From Marinobacter vinifirmus (GTDB lineage Bacteria; Pseudomonadota; Gammaproteobacteria; Pseudomonadales; Oleiphilaceae), in the NCBI RefSeq assembly GCF_002258215.1, contig NZ_NEFY01000011.1, forward strand, positions 1 through 64,000: a stretch of DNA of 64,000 nucleotides, read 5' to 3'. Positions 15,669-24,071 of this stretch are shown here, piece after piece. The notes beneath the pieces were generated by a model. The model saw nothing but the letters and a program-made list of their open reading frames with translations, searched no databases and was not told the origin of the DNA. The position numbers and the translations under genes were made by a program. How positions within the stretch are numbered: position 1 is the first letter of the stretch; every line of letters begins with the position of its first letter.

Positions 15669-16538
15669 ATGACACAGCAATGGACCGAAGCAGGTACCAG
15701 CAAGTTTGTGACCATCCGTGAAGGCGATGCGGACCTGAACATCCACTACAACGACACCGAAGCCGGTGATGAAGTGGTTGTGATGCTGCACGGTTCCGGC
15801 CCCGGCGCCAGCGGCTGGGCCAACTTCAACCGCAACATCCAGCCCCTGACCGACGCCGGCTACCGGGTGATCCTGATGGACTGCCCGGGCTGGAGCAAAA
15901 GCGACACCATCGTGAACGACGGTTCCCGTTCCCACCTGAACGCCCGTGTTCTGAAAGGTCTGGTGGATGCGCTCGGCCTGAACAAGATTCACATCATCGG
16001 TAACTCCATGGGTGGCCACAGCGCTGTAGCCTTTACCCTGGAATACCCGGAACACGTGGACAAGCTGATCCTTATGGGTGGCGGCACCGGTGGCGGCAGC
16101 CTGTTCACCCCGATGCCGGCCGAAGGCATCAAGCGCATCGGCAAGCTGTACCGTGAACCGAACATGGACAATCTCAAAGAGATGATGGACATCTTCGTTT
16201 ACGACACCAGCAACCTGACCGAAGAGCTGTTCCAGACCCGCCTGGACAACATCCTGGCCCGTAAGGATCACCTGGAAAACTTTGTTGCCAGCACCAAGGC
16301 CAACCCCAAGCAGTTCCCGGATGTAGGCCATCGCCTGGGCGAGATCAAGAACGAAACCCTGATTGTCTGGGGTCGCGATGATCGCTTTGTACCCATGGAT
16401 ACCGGTATTCGCCTGGTGAACGGCATCCAGCGTTCTGAGCTGCACATCTTCAATCGCTGTGGCCACTGGGTGCAGTGGGAATATGCTGACAAGTTCAACC
16501 GCATGGTTCTGGACTTCCTGAAGCACGGCATCAACTGA
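15669..16538 (+). CDS. mhpC: 2-hydroxy-6-oxonona-2,4-dienedioate hydrolase
   Basis: This 289-residue alpha/beta hydrolase cleaves the ring-fission product to 2-hydroxypenta-2,4-dienoate and succinate (or fumarate from the cinnamate route). The oxyanion segment [10 protein letters not shown] is at residues 41-50. The nucleophile Ser113 lies in GNSMGGHS, the acid is in [10 protein letters not shown], and the catalytic His is in CGHWVQWE. An AGGGGAAAG ribosome-binding sequence precedes the ATG. Position and length fit the mhp pathway. Confidence 0.94.
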   Translation: MTQQWTEAGTSKFVTIREGDADLNIHYNDTEAGDEVVVMLHGSGPGASGWANFNRNIQPLTDAGYRVILMDCPGWSKSDTIVNDGSRSHLNARVLKGLVDALGLNKIHIIGNSMGGHSAVAFTLEYPEHVDKLILMGGGTGGGSLFTPMPAEGIKRIGKLYREPNMDNLKEMMDIFVYDTSNLTEELFQTRLDNILARKDHLENFVASTKANPKQFPDVGHRLGEIKNETLIVWGRDDRFVPMDTGIRLVNGIQRSELHIFNRCGHWVQWEYADKFNRMVLDFLKHGIN

Positions 16539-16572
16539 TCGCCAGCCACAGATAGCCTTGAAGGACGTTGAA

Positions 16573-17367
16573 ATGAGTGTAGATCAACAGGTTCTGGACA
16601 AGCTGGCGGAACAACTGCGCCAGGCCGAAGTTTCCGGTGAACCGGTGCCGCCGCTGCGTGACCAGATCGGCGAAGACAGCGCGGAAGCGGCGTATCAGAT
16701 CCAGCGTTTGAATGTGGCCCATGCCTGCGCCAACGGTGCCCGCATTGTCGGCCGCAAGATCGGCCTGACCAACCCGAAAGTACAGGCCCAGCTGGGCGTG
16801 GATCAGCCGGACTTCGGCACCCTGTATGCCGATATGGCTTACGGCGATAACGAAGAAGTGCCCTTTGGCCGTGTACTGCAGCCAAAAGTGGAAGCGGAAA
16901 TCGCCCTGGTGCTGGCCGAAGATCTGCCCCGGGCAGATACCGGACTGGCTGAGTTGGTGGCTGCAGTGGACTGGGTAATGCCGGCGCTGGAAATTGTCGG
17001 TAGCCGTGTCGAAAACTGGAACATCCGCTTTGTGGACACCGTGGCCGACAACGCCTCCAGTGGCTGCTTTGTGCTGGGTGGTCCGGCCCGTCGTATTGAC
17101 GGTGTAGACCTGCGCAAGGCCGCCATGACCATGACCCGTAACGGCGAGGAAGTCTCCGCCGGCGACGGTTCAGAGTGCCTGGGCAACCCCCTGAATGCTG
17201 CGGTATGGCTGGCTCGCAAAATGGCGAGCCTGGGTGAGCCCCTGCGTAAAGGTGACATCATTCTGACCGGTGCACTGGGGCCTATGTCCCCAGTGGCTGC
17301 CGGCGACCGGTTTGAGGCCGTCATCGAAGGCATTGGCCAGGTTGGCGTGTCATTCAGTGCCGAATAA
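16573..17367 (+). CDS. mhpD: 2-keto-4-pentenoate hydratase
   Basis: This 264-residue hydratase adds water to 2-hydroxypenta-2,4-dienoate to give 4-hydroxy-2-oxovalerate. It shows family segments [33 protein letters not shown] (Glu metal ligands) and [13 protein letters not shown]. The ATG at 16573 has AAGGA six to eight bases upstream; a TTG five codons earlier would itself overlap that site. It lies in the operon between mhpC and mhpF. Confidence 0.93.
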   Translation: MSVDQQVLDKLAEQLRQAEVSGEPVPPLRDQIGEDSAEAAYQIQRLNVAHACANGARIVGRKIGLTNPKVQAQLGVDQPDFGTLYADMAYGDNEEVPFGRVLQPKVEAEIALVLAEDLPRADTGLAELVAAVDWVMPALEIVGSRVENWNIRFVDTVADNASSGCFVLGGPARRIDGVDLRKAAMTMTRNGEEVSAGDGSECLGNPLNAAVWLARKMASLGEPLRKGDIILTGALGPMSPVAAGDRFEAVIEGIGQVGVSFSAE

Positions 17368-17397
17368 GGCCTACCGGACTTTTTGAGGAAAACGAGT

Positions 17398-18333
17398 ATG
17401 AGCAAGAAAATCAAAGCAGCGATCATCGGCTCGGGCAACATCGGCACCGACCTGATGATCAAGATCCTGCGTAACGGCAAGCACATCGAAATGGGCGCCA
17501 TGGTCGGTATCGACCCGGAATCCGACGGCCTGGCCCGTGCCCAGCGCATGGGCGTGGCCACCACCCACGAAGGCGTGGACGGCCTGGTGAAGATGCCGGA
17601 ATTTGCCGACATCGACATCGTATTTGACGCCACCTCTGCCGGCGCGCACATGCACAACGAAGTGTTTCTGCGTGGCCACAAAGAAAACATCAAGATTGTC
17701 GACCTGACCCCCGCGGCCATTGGCCCCTACTGCGTGCCGGTGGTGAACCTGGAGCAGAACCTGAGCGAAGGTAACGTGAACATGGTCACCTGCGGTGGCC
17801 AGGCCACCATCCCGATGGTGGCCGCCGTGTCTCGCGTGGCCAAGGTGCACTACGCCGAAATTGTGGCATCGATTTCCAGTAAGTCTGCCGGCCCGGGCAC
17901 CCGCGCCAACATCGACGAGTTCACCGAAACTACCTCCAAGGCCATCGAAGTGGTCGGTGGCGCCCAGAAGGGCAAGGCCATCATTATCCTGAACCCGGCC
18001 GAACCGCCCTTGCTGATGCGCGACACCGTCTACGTGCTGTCGGATGCAGCAGACCAGGCGGAAGTAGAGAAGTCTGTGGAAGAGATGGCTGCGGCCGTAC
18101 AAAGCTACGTCCCGGGCTACCGTCTGAAGCAGAAGGTGCAGTTTGATGTAATCCCGGAAGACCAGCCCCTTAATGTTCCGGGCCTGGGTCACTTCAGCGG
18201 CCTGAAGACGTCGGTGTTCCTGGAAGTGGAAGGCGCCGCCCATTACCTCCCGGCCTATGCCGGCAACCTCGACATCATGACCTCTGCGGCCCTGGGCACA
18301 GCCGAGCGCATCGCCGAGTCACTGATTAACTGA
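17398..18333 (+). CDS. mhpF: acetaldehyde dehydrogenase (acylating)
   Basis: This 311-residue enzyme oxidises acetaldehyde from the aldolase to acetyl-CoA with NAD and CoA. The Rossmann motif [10 protein letters not shown] is at residues 11-20. The catalytic Cys132 is in [11 protein letters not shown], and [19 protein letters not shown] matches the DmpF/MhpF family. The ATG at 17398 is preferred over a TTG five codons earlier because GAGGAAAACGAG provides the ribosome-binding site. It is 12 bases before mhpE; the two proteins form a channelling complex in homologous systems. Confidence 0.95.
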   Translation: MSKKIKAAIIGSGNIGTDLMIKILRNGKHIEMGAMVGIDPESDGLARAQRMGVATTHEGVDGLVKMPEFADIDIVFDATSAGAHMHNEVFLRGHKENIKIVDLTPAAIGPYCVPVVNLEQNLSEGNVNMVTCGGQATIPMVAAVSRVAKVHYAEIVASISSKSAGPGTRANIDEFTETTSKAIEVVGGAQKGKAIIILNPAEPPLLMRDTVYVLSDAADQAEVEKSVEEMAAAVQSYVPGYRLKQKVQFDVIPEDQPLNVPGLGHFSGLKTSVFLEVEGAAHYLPAYAGNLDIMTSAALGTAERIAESLIN

Positions 18334-18345
18334 GGAGATTGAAAC

Positions 18346-19374
18346 ATGACTTTTAACCCTGGCAAGAAACTCTACATCTCCGACGTGACTCTGCGCGACG
18401 GCAGCCACGCCGTACGCCACCAGTACAGCATCAAGAACGTGCAGGACATCGCCCGTGCCCTGGACAAGGCCAAGGTGGATTCCATCGAAGTGGCCCACGG
18501 CGACGGCCTGCAAGGCTCCAGCTTTAACTATGGCTTTGGCGCCCACACCGACCTGGAGTGGATCGAAGCCGTGGCAGAAGTGATCGAGCATGCCCAGATC
18601 GCAACCCTGCTGTTGCCCGGCATTGGTACTGTTCATGACCTGGATAACGCCTACAAGGCTGGTGCACGCATTGTCCGGGTAGCCACCCACTGCACCGAGG
18701 CGGATGTGTCCAAACAGCACATCGAGCACGCTCGCAAGCTGGGCATGGACACCGTGGGCTTCCTGATGATGAGCCACATGCAGACTCCTCAGGGTCTGGC
18801 CGAGCAGGCCAAGCTGATGGAAAGCTACGGTGCTACCTGTATCTACGTGGTGGACTCCGGCGGCGCGATGAACATGAACGATATCCGCGACCGGTTCCGC
18901 GCCGTTAAAGACGTGCTGGACCCGAATACCCAGACCGGTATCCACGCTCACCACAACCTGGCCCTCGGTGTCGCTAACTCCATGGTTGCCGTGGAAGAAG
19001 GCTGTGACCGTATCGATGCCTCGCTGGCAGGGCAGGGTGCCGGTGCCGGCAACGCGCCGCTGGAAGTGTGCATTGCCGCTTTCGACAAGCAGGGCTGGGA
19101 GCATGGTACCGATCTGTACGCCCTGATGGATGCCGCTGACGACATCGTGCGCCCGCTTCAGGATCGCCCGGTGCGTGTGGACCGTGAAACCCTGGCCCTG
19201 GGCTATGCCGGCGTGTACTCCAGCTTCCTGCGTCACTCCGAAGTGGCTGCACAGAAGTATGGCCTGAAGACTGTGGATATTCTCGTTGAACTGGGCAAGC
19301 GCCGGATGGTGGGTGGCCAGGAAGACATGATTGTTGACGTTGCACTGGATCTGCTCAAGCAGCAGGGCAAGTAA
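18346..19374 (+). CDS. mhpE: 4-hydroxy-2-oxovalerate aldolase
   Basis: This 342-residue class II aldolase of the DRE-TIM metallolyase family splits 4-hydroxy-2-oxovalerate to pyruvate and acetaldehyde. The DRE-type opening [12 protein letters not shown], the metal-binding [13 protein letters not shown] and the C-terminal communication domain are present. Length is normal. It is the last gene of the mhp operon and is followed by a strong intrinsic terminator. The gene order A-B-C-D-F-E is the same as in E. coli. Confidence 0.95.
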   Translation: MTFNPGKKLYISDVTLRDGSHAVRHQYSIKNVQDIARALDKAKVDSIEVAHGDGLQGSSFNYGFGAHTDLEWIEAVAEVIEHAQIATLLLPGIGTVHDLDNAYKAGARIVRVATHCTEADVSKQHIEHARKLGMDTVGFLMMSHMQTPQGLAEQAKLMESYGATCIYVVDSGGAMNMNDIRDRFRAVKDVLDPNTQTGIHAHHNLALGVANSMVAVEEGCDRIDASLAGQGAGAGNAPLEVCIAAFDKQGWEHGTDLYALMDAADDIVRPLQDRPVRVDRETLALGYAGVYSSFLRHSEVAAQKYGLKTVDILVELGKRRMVGGQEDMIVDVALDLLKQQGK

Positions 19375-19405
19375 CTCGTAAGAGGCGTTGTTGTGACCCC
19401 TCATT

Positions 19406-19438
19406 GGCCGGCCGGGCTCTGCTTCGCCGGCCCTTTTT
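19406..19438 (+). terminator. mhp operon terminator
   Basis: GGCCGGC (19406-19412) pairs with GCCGGCC (19426-19432), followed by CTTTTTATTTTTT. It closes the mhp transcript 31 bases after mhpE and separates it from the TRAP transporter promoter. Confidence 0.88.
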
Positions 19439-19457
19439 ATTTTTTGGGTAGGAATAT

Positions 19458-19520
19458 TGTGCACCAGGTGCACGGAGTGAACGAATTTCGTTGAGGCTGA
19501 CTTTTGTCAGTTTTTATACT
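19458..19520 (+). promoter_or_regulatory. TRAP operon promoter with the same MhpR-type operator
   Basis: GTGCAC-CAG-GTGCAC lies at 19459-19473. TTGAGG (19491-19496) and TATACT (19515-19520) are 18 bases apart. The operator centre is 49 bases before the -10 box, identical to the mhpA promoter. A further 13-base palindrome (AACGAA-T-TTCGTT, 19480-19492) overlaps the -35 edge and may bind a second factor. The remaining bases to 19688 form a 160-base leader in which I see no gene or clear RNA element. Confidence 0.82.
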
Positions 19521-19688
19521 GCGTGCCTGATGGATTGGCACAAATACTTATCAGGGATTCTACCAACAAAGCAAAAGCTGTTATTGACCAGCATCAAAGG
19601 CAGAGAGCCAAATCGTTTTGTTGGAGCTTGGCCCGATGATTGCGGCATACCGCCTCAGTCCACGACATGATCAAAATAGGTGATGACT

Positions 19689-20828
19689 ATGACAACAAAA
19701 TTACCCTACGTGAAGAAAGCCGCTAAAGTCCTGTTTGGTGCTGCTCTGGCCGCCACGCTGACCGCTGGCGTTTCCGCCAAGGAACTCCGCCTGGCTTCTG
19801 GCCTGCCGCCGCTGCATCCGGCACACGATCCCCTGTACACTGATTTCCAGGAACTGCTGCCTGAGTATTCCGACGGTCGTTTGAGCGGTCGCCTGTTCGG
19901 CACTGAAATTACCACCCTGGGTAACATGCGCGCTTCTATTCTGAGTGGCATGGTCGAGGTGGGCCTGTTCCTGCCAGCTTACTTCCCGGCTGACCTGCCG
20001 AACTTTAACCTGGTGGGTGACCTGTCCATGTTGGGCCACCAGAATCCCCAGGTAACTGCCGCTGCAATGAGCGAGTACATCCTTACCTGTGATGACTGCC
20101 AGGACGAATTCAAGAAGCTGGGCGTGGTTTACACCAACTCCCATGCCAACCCTTACAGCGTACTGACCACCAAGCCAGTCACCAAGCCGGAAGACCTGGA
20201 CGGTCTGCGCCTGCGCACCGCTACCCCGCAGCACGCGCGCTGGGTAGAAGCCATGGGTGGCAAAGCCGTCACCATGGCAACCGGTGAAGCCTTTGAAGCG
20301 CTGTCCCAGCGGGTTATTGATGGCACTGTGACTTCTATTTCTGACGTGATCTCGTTCAACCTGGGTGAGGTGATTACCCATATCACCCTGCTGGACATGG
20401 GTACTTTCCATTCCCTGGCCAACCATTCAGTACGTAACAACGTCTGGAACGGGCTGTCCCTGGAAGACCGTGAAGCGCTGATGAAAGCGTCTGTTGTCGC
20501 CAACGTTCGTACCACTGCACGTTGGCTTGAAATGGTTGCCGAGGGCAAGGGCGTGGCACAGGAAAACGGCCTGGAAATCCTCGAACCGGAACAGTCCCTG
20601 GTTGACGCCACACTGAAGTTCAAGGATGACGACCTGGTGGATGCCGCTGCCAGCTCTGAAGAGCGTTTCGGTATTACCGGTGCGGAAGCGAAAGTTGAGC
20701 GTTTCAAGGCTCTCGTTGAAAAGTGGGAAGGCCTGATTGCTGACACAGATGGCAGCGAAGATGCCGTTGTTGCGCTGTATGAGTCTGAAATTCTCTCCAA
20801 AATCGATCTGGCAACCTACGGTCAGTAA
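19689..20828 (+). CDS. TRAP transporter substrate-binding protein (DctP family)
   Basis: This 379-residue periplasmic binding protein has an N-terminal signal peptide (basic YVKKAAK, hydrophobic stretch, cleavage near GVSA-KEL). The DctP pattern is visible in DGLRLRTATPQHARWVEAMGG, where the Arg usually salt-bridges the substrate carboxylate, and in GEAFEALSQRVIDGTV. The ATG at 19689 is chosen for its spacing of eight from TAGG; upstream ATG 19683 is too close. It shares an operator with mhp, so hydroxyphenylpropionate or a related aromatic acid is the inferred ligand. Two Cys (CDDC) near residue 138 are unusual and may form a disulfide. Confidence 0.9.
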   Translation: MTTKLPYVKKAAKVLFGAALAATLTAGVSAKELRLASGLPPLHPAHDPLYTDFQELLPEYSDGRLSGRLFGTEITTLGNMRASILSGMVEVGLFLPAYFPADLPNFNLVGDLSMLGHQNPQVTAAAMSEYILTCDDCQDEFKKLGVVYTNSHANPYSVLTTKPVTKPEDLDGLRLRTATPQHARWVEAMGGKAVTMATGEAFEALSQRVIDGTVTSISDVISFNLGEVITHITLLDMGTFHSLANHSVRNNVWNGLSLEDREALMKASVVANVRTTARWLEMVAEGKGVAQENGLEILEPEQSLVDATLKFKDDDLVDAAASSEERFGITGAEAKVERFKALVEKWEGLIADTDGSEDAVVALYESEILSKIDLATYGQ

Positions 20829-20845
20829 ACCATACTGGTCTGGTC

Positions 20846-20873
20846 AACGGCCATCGTTCTGATGGCCGTTTTT
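20846..20873 (+). terminator. attenuator between the binding-protein and permease genes
   Basis: AACGGCCAT (20846-20854) pairs perfectly with ATGGCCGTT (20862-20870) across a seven-base loop, and a run of five T ends at 20873. Placed between dctP and dctQ, it would lower permease expression relative to the binding protein, a common arrangement for such systems. Confidence 0.85.
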
Positions 20874-20895
20874 CCAATGAGAAGCTGAGGGCGCT

Positions 20896-21402
20896 ATGAA
20901 TACGCTTTCCCGCATAACCGATCGACTCACCGGATTTCTGTCGTACTTTGGCATGATCGGTGTACTGGCCATGATGGTGCACATCTGTGCCGATATTATC
21001 GGCCGCACGGTGTTTGACATATCGGTGCCGGCAACCCTGGAAATGGTGACCCGTTACTACATGCTGATGCTGGTGCTCCTGCCCCTGGCGTGGGTGGAAA
21101 GCAAGCGTTTCATGATCATGGTAGAAGCCTTTTCGGGCCTGTTCGGCAAGCTGGGGCTGCGAATTATCGATGTGCTGGTTGCTGTTGTCTGCATTGGCGT
21201 TTACTCGATACTGGCAATCAGTACCTGGGAAAAGGCGATCGAACAGTACGATGTGGGGGCCTACATTGTTGCCCTGGATACCCAGATCATCGTCTGGCCC
21301 GGTTACTTTACCCTGCCTTTCGGTTTCGGCCTGGCAGCGCTGGTCTGTCTGGTGAGAATTCCGCTTCTGTTGTTCCCCCAATCGGCGTCTGAAGCCGCGT
21401 AA
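20896..21402 (+). CDS. TRAP transporter small permease (DctQ family)
   Basis: This 168-residue protein has four predicted membrane segments (around residues 15-37, 50-70, 90-110 and 130-155), as in DctQ subunits. The motif GRTVFDISVPATLEMVTRYYM is typical. The ATG at 20896 follows AGCTGAGG. It lies between the binding protein and the large permease, 11 bases before the latter. The subunit supports the large permease in sodium-driven uptake. Confidence 0.88.
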   Translation: MNTLSRITDRLTGFLSYFGMIGVLAMMVHICADIIGRTVFDISVPATLEMVTRYYMLMLVLLPLAWVESKRFMIMVEAFSGLFGKLGLRIIDVLVAVVCIGVYSILAISTWEKAIEQYDVGAYIVALDTQIIVWPGYFTLPFGFGLAALVCLVRIPLLLFPQSASEAA

Positions 21403-21413
21403 GGTATTCCGCT

Positions 21414-22709
21414 ATGTTTCTTGAAACAGGTCTGATTGGTCTTGGCGTCCTGCTGGTAATGTTGATCCTGCGGGTGCCGGTTGCCATTGCGCTGATTGGC
21501 GTATCGATGGGTGGCATTGCCGCCATGATGGGCTCAGACGTGGCGGTCAGCATGCTGGCTTCCAAGCCCTACGATTTTCTTTCCAAGTGGACGCTCAGTG
21601 CGGTGCCCATGTTTCTGCTGATGGGGTTTGTCAGCTATCACACCGGTCTGACAGCGGGTCTCTTTAATGCCGCCAAGGTGGTGTTTCGCTGGTTGCCGGG
21701 TGGCCTGGCTATTTCCAGCGTTGTCGCCAGTTCCGGCTTTGCCGCGGTGTCCGGCTCCAGCGTAGCCTGTGCGGCCGCCATGGGTAAAATTGCCATCCCG
21801 GAGATGGTGCGTTCCGGCTATAAGCCGAGCTTCGCCTGCGGCACCATTGCGGCCGGCGGCACCATTGGTGCCCTGATTCCGCCCAGCATTCTGATGATTA
21901 TCTACGGAACCTTTACCCAGACCTCCATCACCAACATTTTTCTGGGTGGTATCGTCATCGGCCTGGTCACCGCGCTGGCCTACAGTATTGTGATCATGCT
22001 GGTGAGCTTCTTCCGGCCGGATGTGGTGCCCCGCCATGAGGAAGGTGCCCTGGACTACACCGTTGCCCAGGCAATCCGGGAAGTCTGGCCGGTACTGGTG
22101 TTGGGTATCATCATCTTTGGTGGCATGTTCTCCGGTGTGTTCACTGCTACCGAGGCTGGTGCCATCGGTGCTGGCGGTGCCATTATTATTTCGGTACTGC
22201 TTCGTCGCCTGGATCTGTCCACCTTTAAAACCTCTTTGCTGGAAACCCTGTCGACCACGTCTTCGCTGCTGATCATCGGTATTGGCGCCAGTATGTTTAC
22301 CGTGTTCCTGAGCCTGAGTGGCGTGTCTGGTGCGGTGGGCGACCTGCTTGCAGAATGGCAGCTGAGCTACCTGCAGTTGATGCTGGCTATTGTGGTGGTG
22401 TACCTGATTCTCGGCCTGTTCATGGAGCCGTTCGGTGCCATGCTGATTACCTTGCCTATCTTCTTGCCGGTGCTGAGTGATTTCGGCGTGTCGCTGATCT
22501 GGTTTGGTGTCCTGGTGGTCAAACTGCTGGAAATCGGCATGATTACTCCGCCGGTGGGCATGAACATTTTCGTTATCCGTGGTGTGGCATCCCAGTATGC
22601 CTCACTGGTGGATATCTTCCGCGGGGTCACCCTGTTCCTGGTGGCGGACCTCCTTATCGTTGCTCTCATGGTGTTCGCGCCGGAGTTTGTGATGATCCTT
22701 TCTGAGTAA
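21414..22709 (+). CDS. TRAP transporter large permease (DctM family)
   Basis: This 431-residue inner-membrane protein has about 12 hydrophobic segments. DctM hallmarks include GSSVACAAAMGKIAIPEM and GGTIGALIPPSILMIIYG in the first half and ITPPVGMNIFVI in the second. Length is normal. It is the last gene of the dctPQM operon, closed by a tight TTCG-loop terminator eight bases after the stop. The complex imports a carboxylate substrate with sodium ions; the aromatic substrate is inferred from shared regulation with mhp. Confidence 0.92.
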   Translation: MFLETGLIGLGVLLVMLILRVPVAIALIGVSMGGIAAMMGSDVAVSMLASKPYDFLSKWTLSAVPMFLLMGFVSYHTGLTAGLFNAAKVVFRWLPGGLAISSVVASSGFAAVSGSSVACAAAMGKIAIPEMVRSGYKPSFACGTIAAGGTIGALIPPSILMIIYGTFTQTSITNIFLGGIVIGLVTALAYSIVIMLVSFFRPDVVPRHEEGALDYTVAQAIREVWPVLVLGIIIFGGMFSGVFTATEAGAIGAGGAIIISVLLRRLDLSTFKTSLLETLSTTSSLLIIGIGASMFTVFLSLSGVSGAVGDLLAEWQLSYLQLMLAIVVVYLILGLFMEPFGAMLITLPIFLPVLSDFGVSLIWFGVLVVKLLEIGMITPPVGMNIFVIRGVASQYASLVDIFRGVTLFLVADLLIVALMVFAPEFVMILSE

Positions 22710-22716
22710 CTCGTTG

Positions 22717-22739
22717 GACGGCTTCGGCCGTCTTTTTTT
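22717..22739 (+). terminator. TRAP operon terminator
   Basis: GACGGC (22717-22722), loop TTCG and GCCGTC (22727-22732) are followed by seven T. This is a stable tetraloop intrinsic terminator. Confidence 0.92.
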
Positions 22740-22851
22740 CATCTGATCACTCTTGACGAAAAACGGGAGGGTATTGCTCCAGAGTATCGCTGTGCCTTTT
22801 TTTCATAAAAACAACCGTGTATGACCGACAACTACAATGGATGACAACACT

Positions 22852-23994
22852 ATGAAACGTGATTTCCAATTCGTTACCGCACGTAGCCTGGCTACAGGCC
22901 TGTCCCTGATGGCTGTGAGCGTAAGTGCTGCAGCAGTTGACCTGAATGTAAATGGCACCCAGGCCAAGCTGTATGGCTTTGCCGAACTGAACATGATTTA
23001 CGACGTGGATGCGGATCTCGGCCCGCTGCTGATTCCCCAGCGTATTGGCCTGAACAGCGATGGCGCAGAAGGTCACTTCCAGGCCGATGCCAACCAGTCC
23101 CGTCTTGGTCTTTCCACTGTCACCGAACTGGAAGATGGCAGTGAGCTGAAGACGGTTGTGGAAGGTGATTTCTTTGGCGGTGGCCCTGCCGGCGGTGAAC
23201 TGCGTCTGCGCCACGCCTACGGCGAATGGAAAGGCATCCTGGCCGGCCAGACCTGGACCAACTTCCCCGGCTTTACCGGTATTTACCCGACCGTGGATTT
23301 CCGCGTGCCGGTAGGTACGTCCAACACCCGCCAGGCCCAGCTGCGTTACACCACAGGTAACTTGTCTGTTGCGCTGGAAGAGGCTGGTAATCTTGGTGGA
23401 AAGGTAGTGGAAACGGCAGCGGATGTAGCCAAAAGTGCCAAGAACAGCATGCCCGACTTCACGGTTAAGTACGCCAGCCGTGGCGCTACCAGCTACCACG
23501 CAGCAGCGGTAATGCGTCAGCTGTCAGTGGATAATGGTGCAGACGATGATTCCGCTTTCGGCTGGGGTGTGTCCTTCGGCCTTGCCCAGGAAGTGACCAA
23601 TGCCCTGACTCTGCGTGCCAGCGTGGTACACGGTGATGGTGTAGGCGGCTACCTGAACCTGAACCCCGGTGCACCGGCATACGTGGTTGATGGCAATGTG
23701 GAAACCATTGAAGCCACCGGCGGCACCCTGGCGGCAACCCTGAAAGTAGGTCCGGGTGCGATCACCCTGGGTACTGCCTTTGCCAAGGCGGACTGGGACG
23801 ATGCAGTGAACGACGGCTTGACCGGCGCTGACAAGGCCAACGAAGAGTTCCGCTCTACTCACCTGAACTACATCTGGTCTCCGGTGAAGAAGATCACCTT
23901 CGGTGTTGAAGCGGCCTATCACGAGCGTGAAACCTGGGAAGGCGACCGTGGCAACGCGCTGCGCCTGCAGGGTATGGCTCAGTACGCATTCTGA
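22852..23994 (+). CDS. DcaP-like outer membrane porin
   Basis: This 380-residue protein has a signal peptide (after MKRDFQF, cleavage near VSAAA-VDL), then KLYGFAELNMIYD, which resembles the start of DcaP-type trimeric porins. Alternating polar and apolar strands run to a C-terminal aromatic residue (QGMAQYAF), as needed for outer-membrane insertion. The ATG at 22852 is preferred, since GGATGA lies upstream; 22837 is the alternative. Its place after the TRAP genes suggests it lets the same aromatic or dicarboxylic acid across the outer membrane. It has its own promoter region, because a terminator separates it from the transporter. Confidence 0.82.
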   Translation: MKRDFQFVTARSLATGLSLMAVSVSAAAVDLNVNGTQAKLYGFAELNMIYDVDADLGPLLIPQRIGLNSDGAEGHFQADANQSRLGLSTVTELEDGSELKTVVEGDFFGGGPAGGELRLRHAYGEWKGILAGQTWTNFPGFTGIYPTVDFRVPVGTSNTRQAQLRYTTGNLSVALEEAGNLGGKVVETAADVAKSAKNSMPDFTVKYASRGATSYHAAAVMRQLSVDNGADDDSAFGWGVSFGLAQEVTNALTLRASVVHGDGVGGYLNLNPGAPAYVVDGNVETIEATGGTLAATLKVGPGAITLGTAFAKADWDDAVNDGLTGADKANEEFRSTHLNYIWSPVKKITFGVEAAYHERETWEGDRGNALRLQGMAQYAF

Positions 23995-24018
23995 TCCGAA
24001 CCCAACCCAACCGGTAAA

Positions 24019-24055
24019 ACCAACAAGGCCGCTCAAATTGAGCGGCCTTGTTGGT
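24019..24055. terminator. long bidirectional terminator between convergent genes
   Basis: An 18-base arm at 24019-24036 is perfectly complementary to 24038-24055, with only one base between. It serves both the porin gene and the converging monooxygenase gene. The T tracts are short, but the stem is exceptionally stable. Confidence 0.8.
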
Positions 24056-24071
24056 TGTAGTGCTTTCCTGT

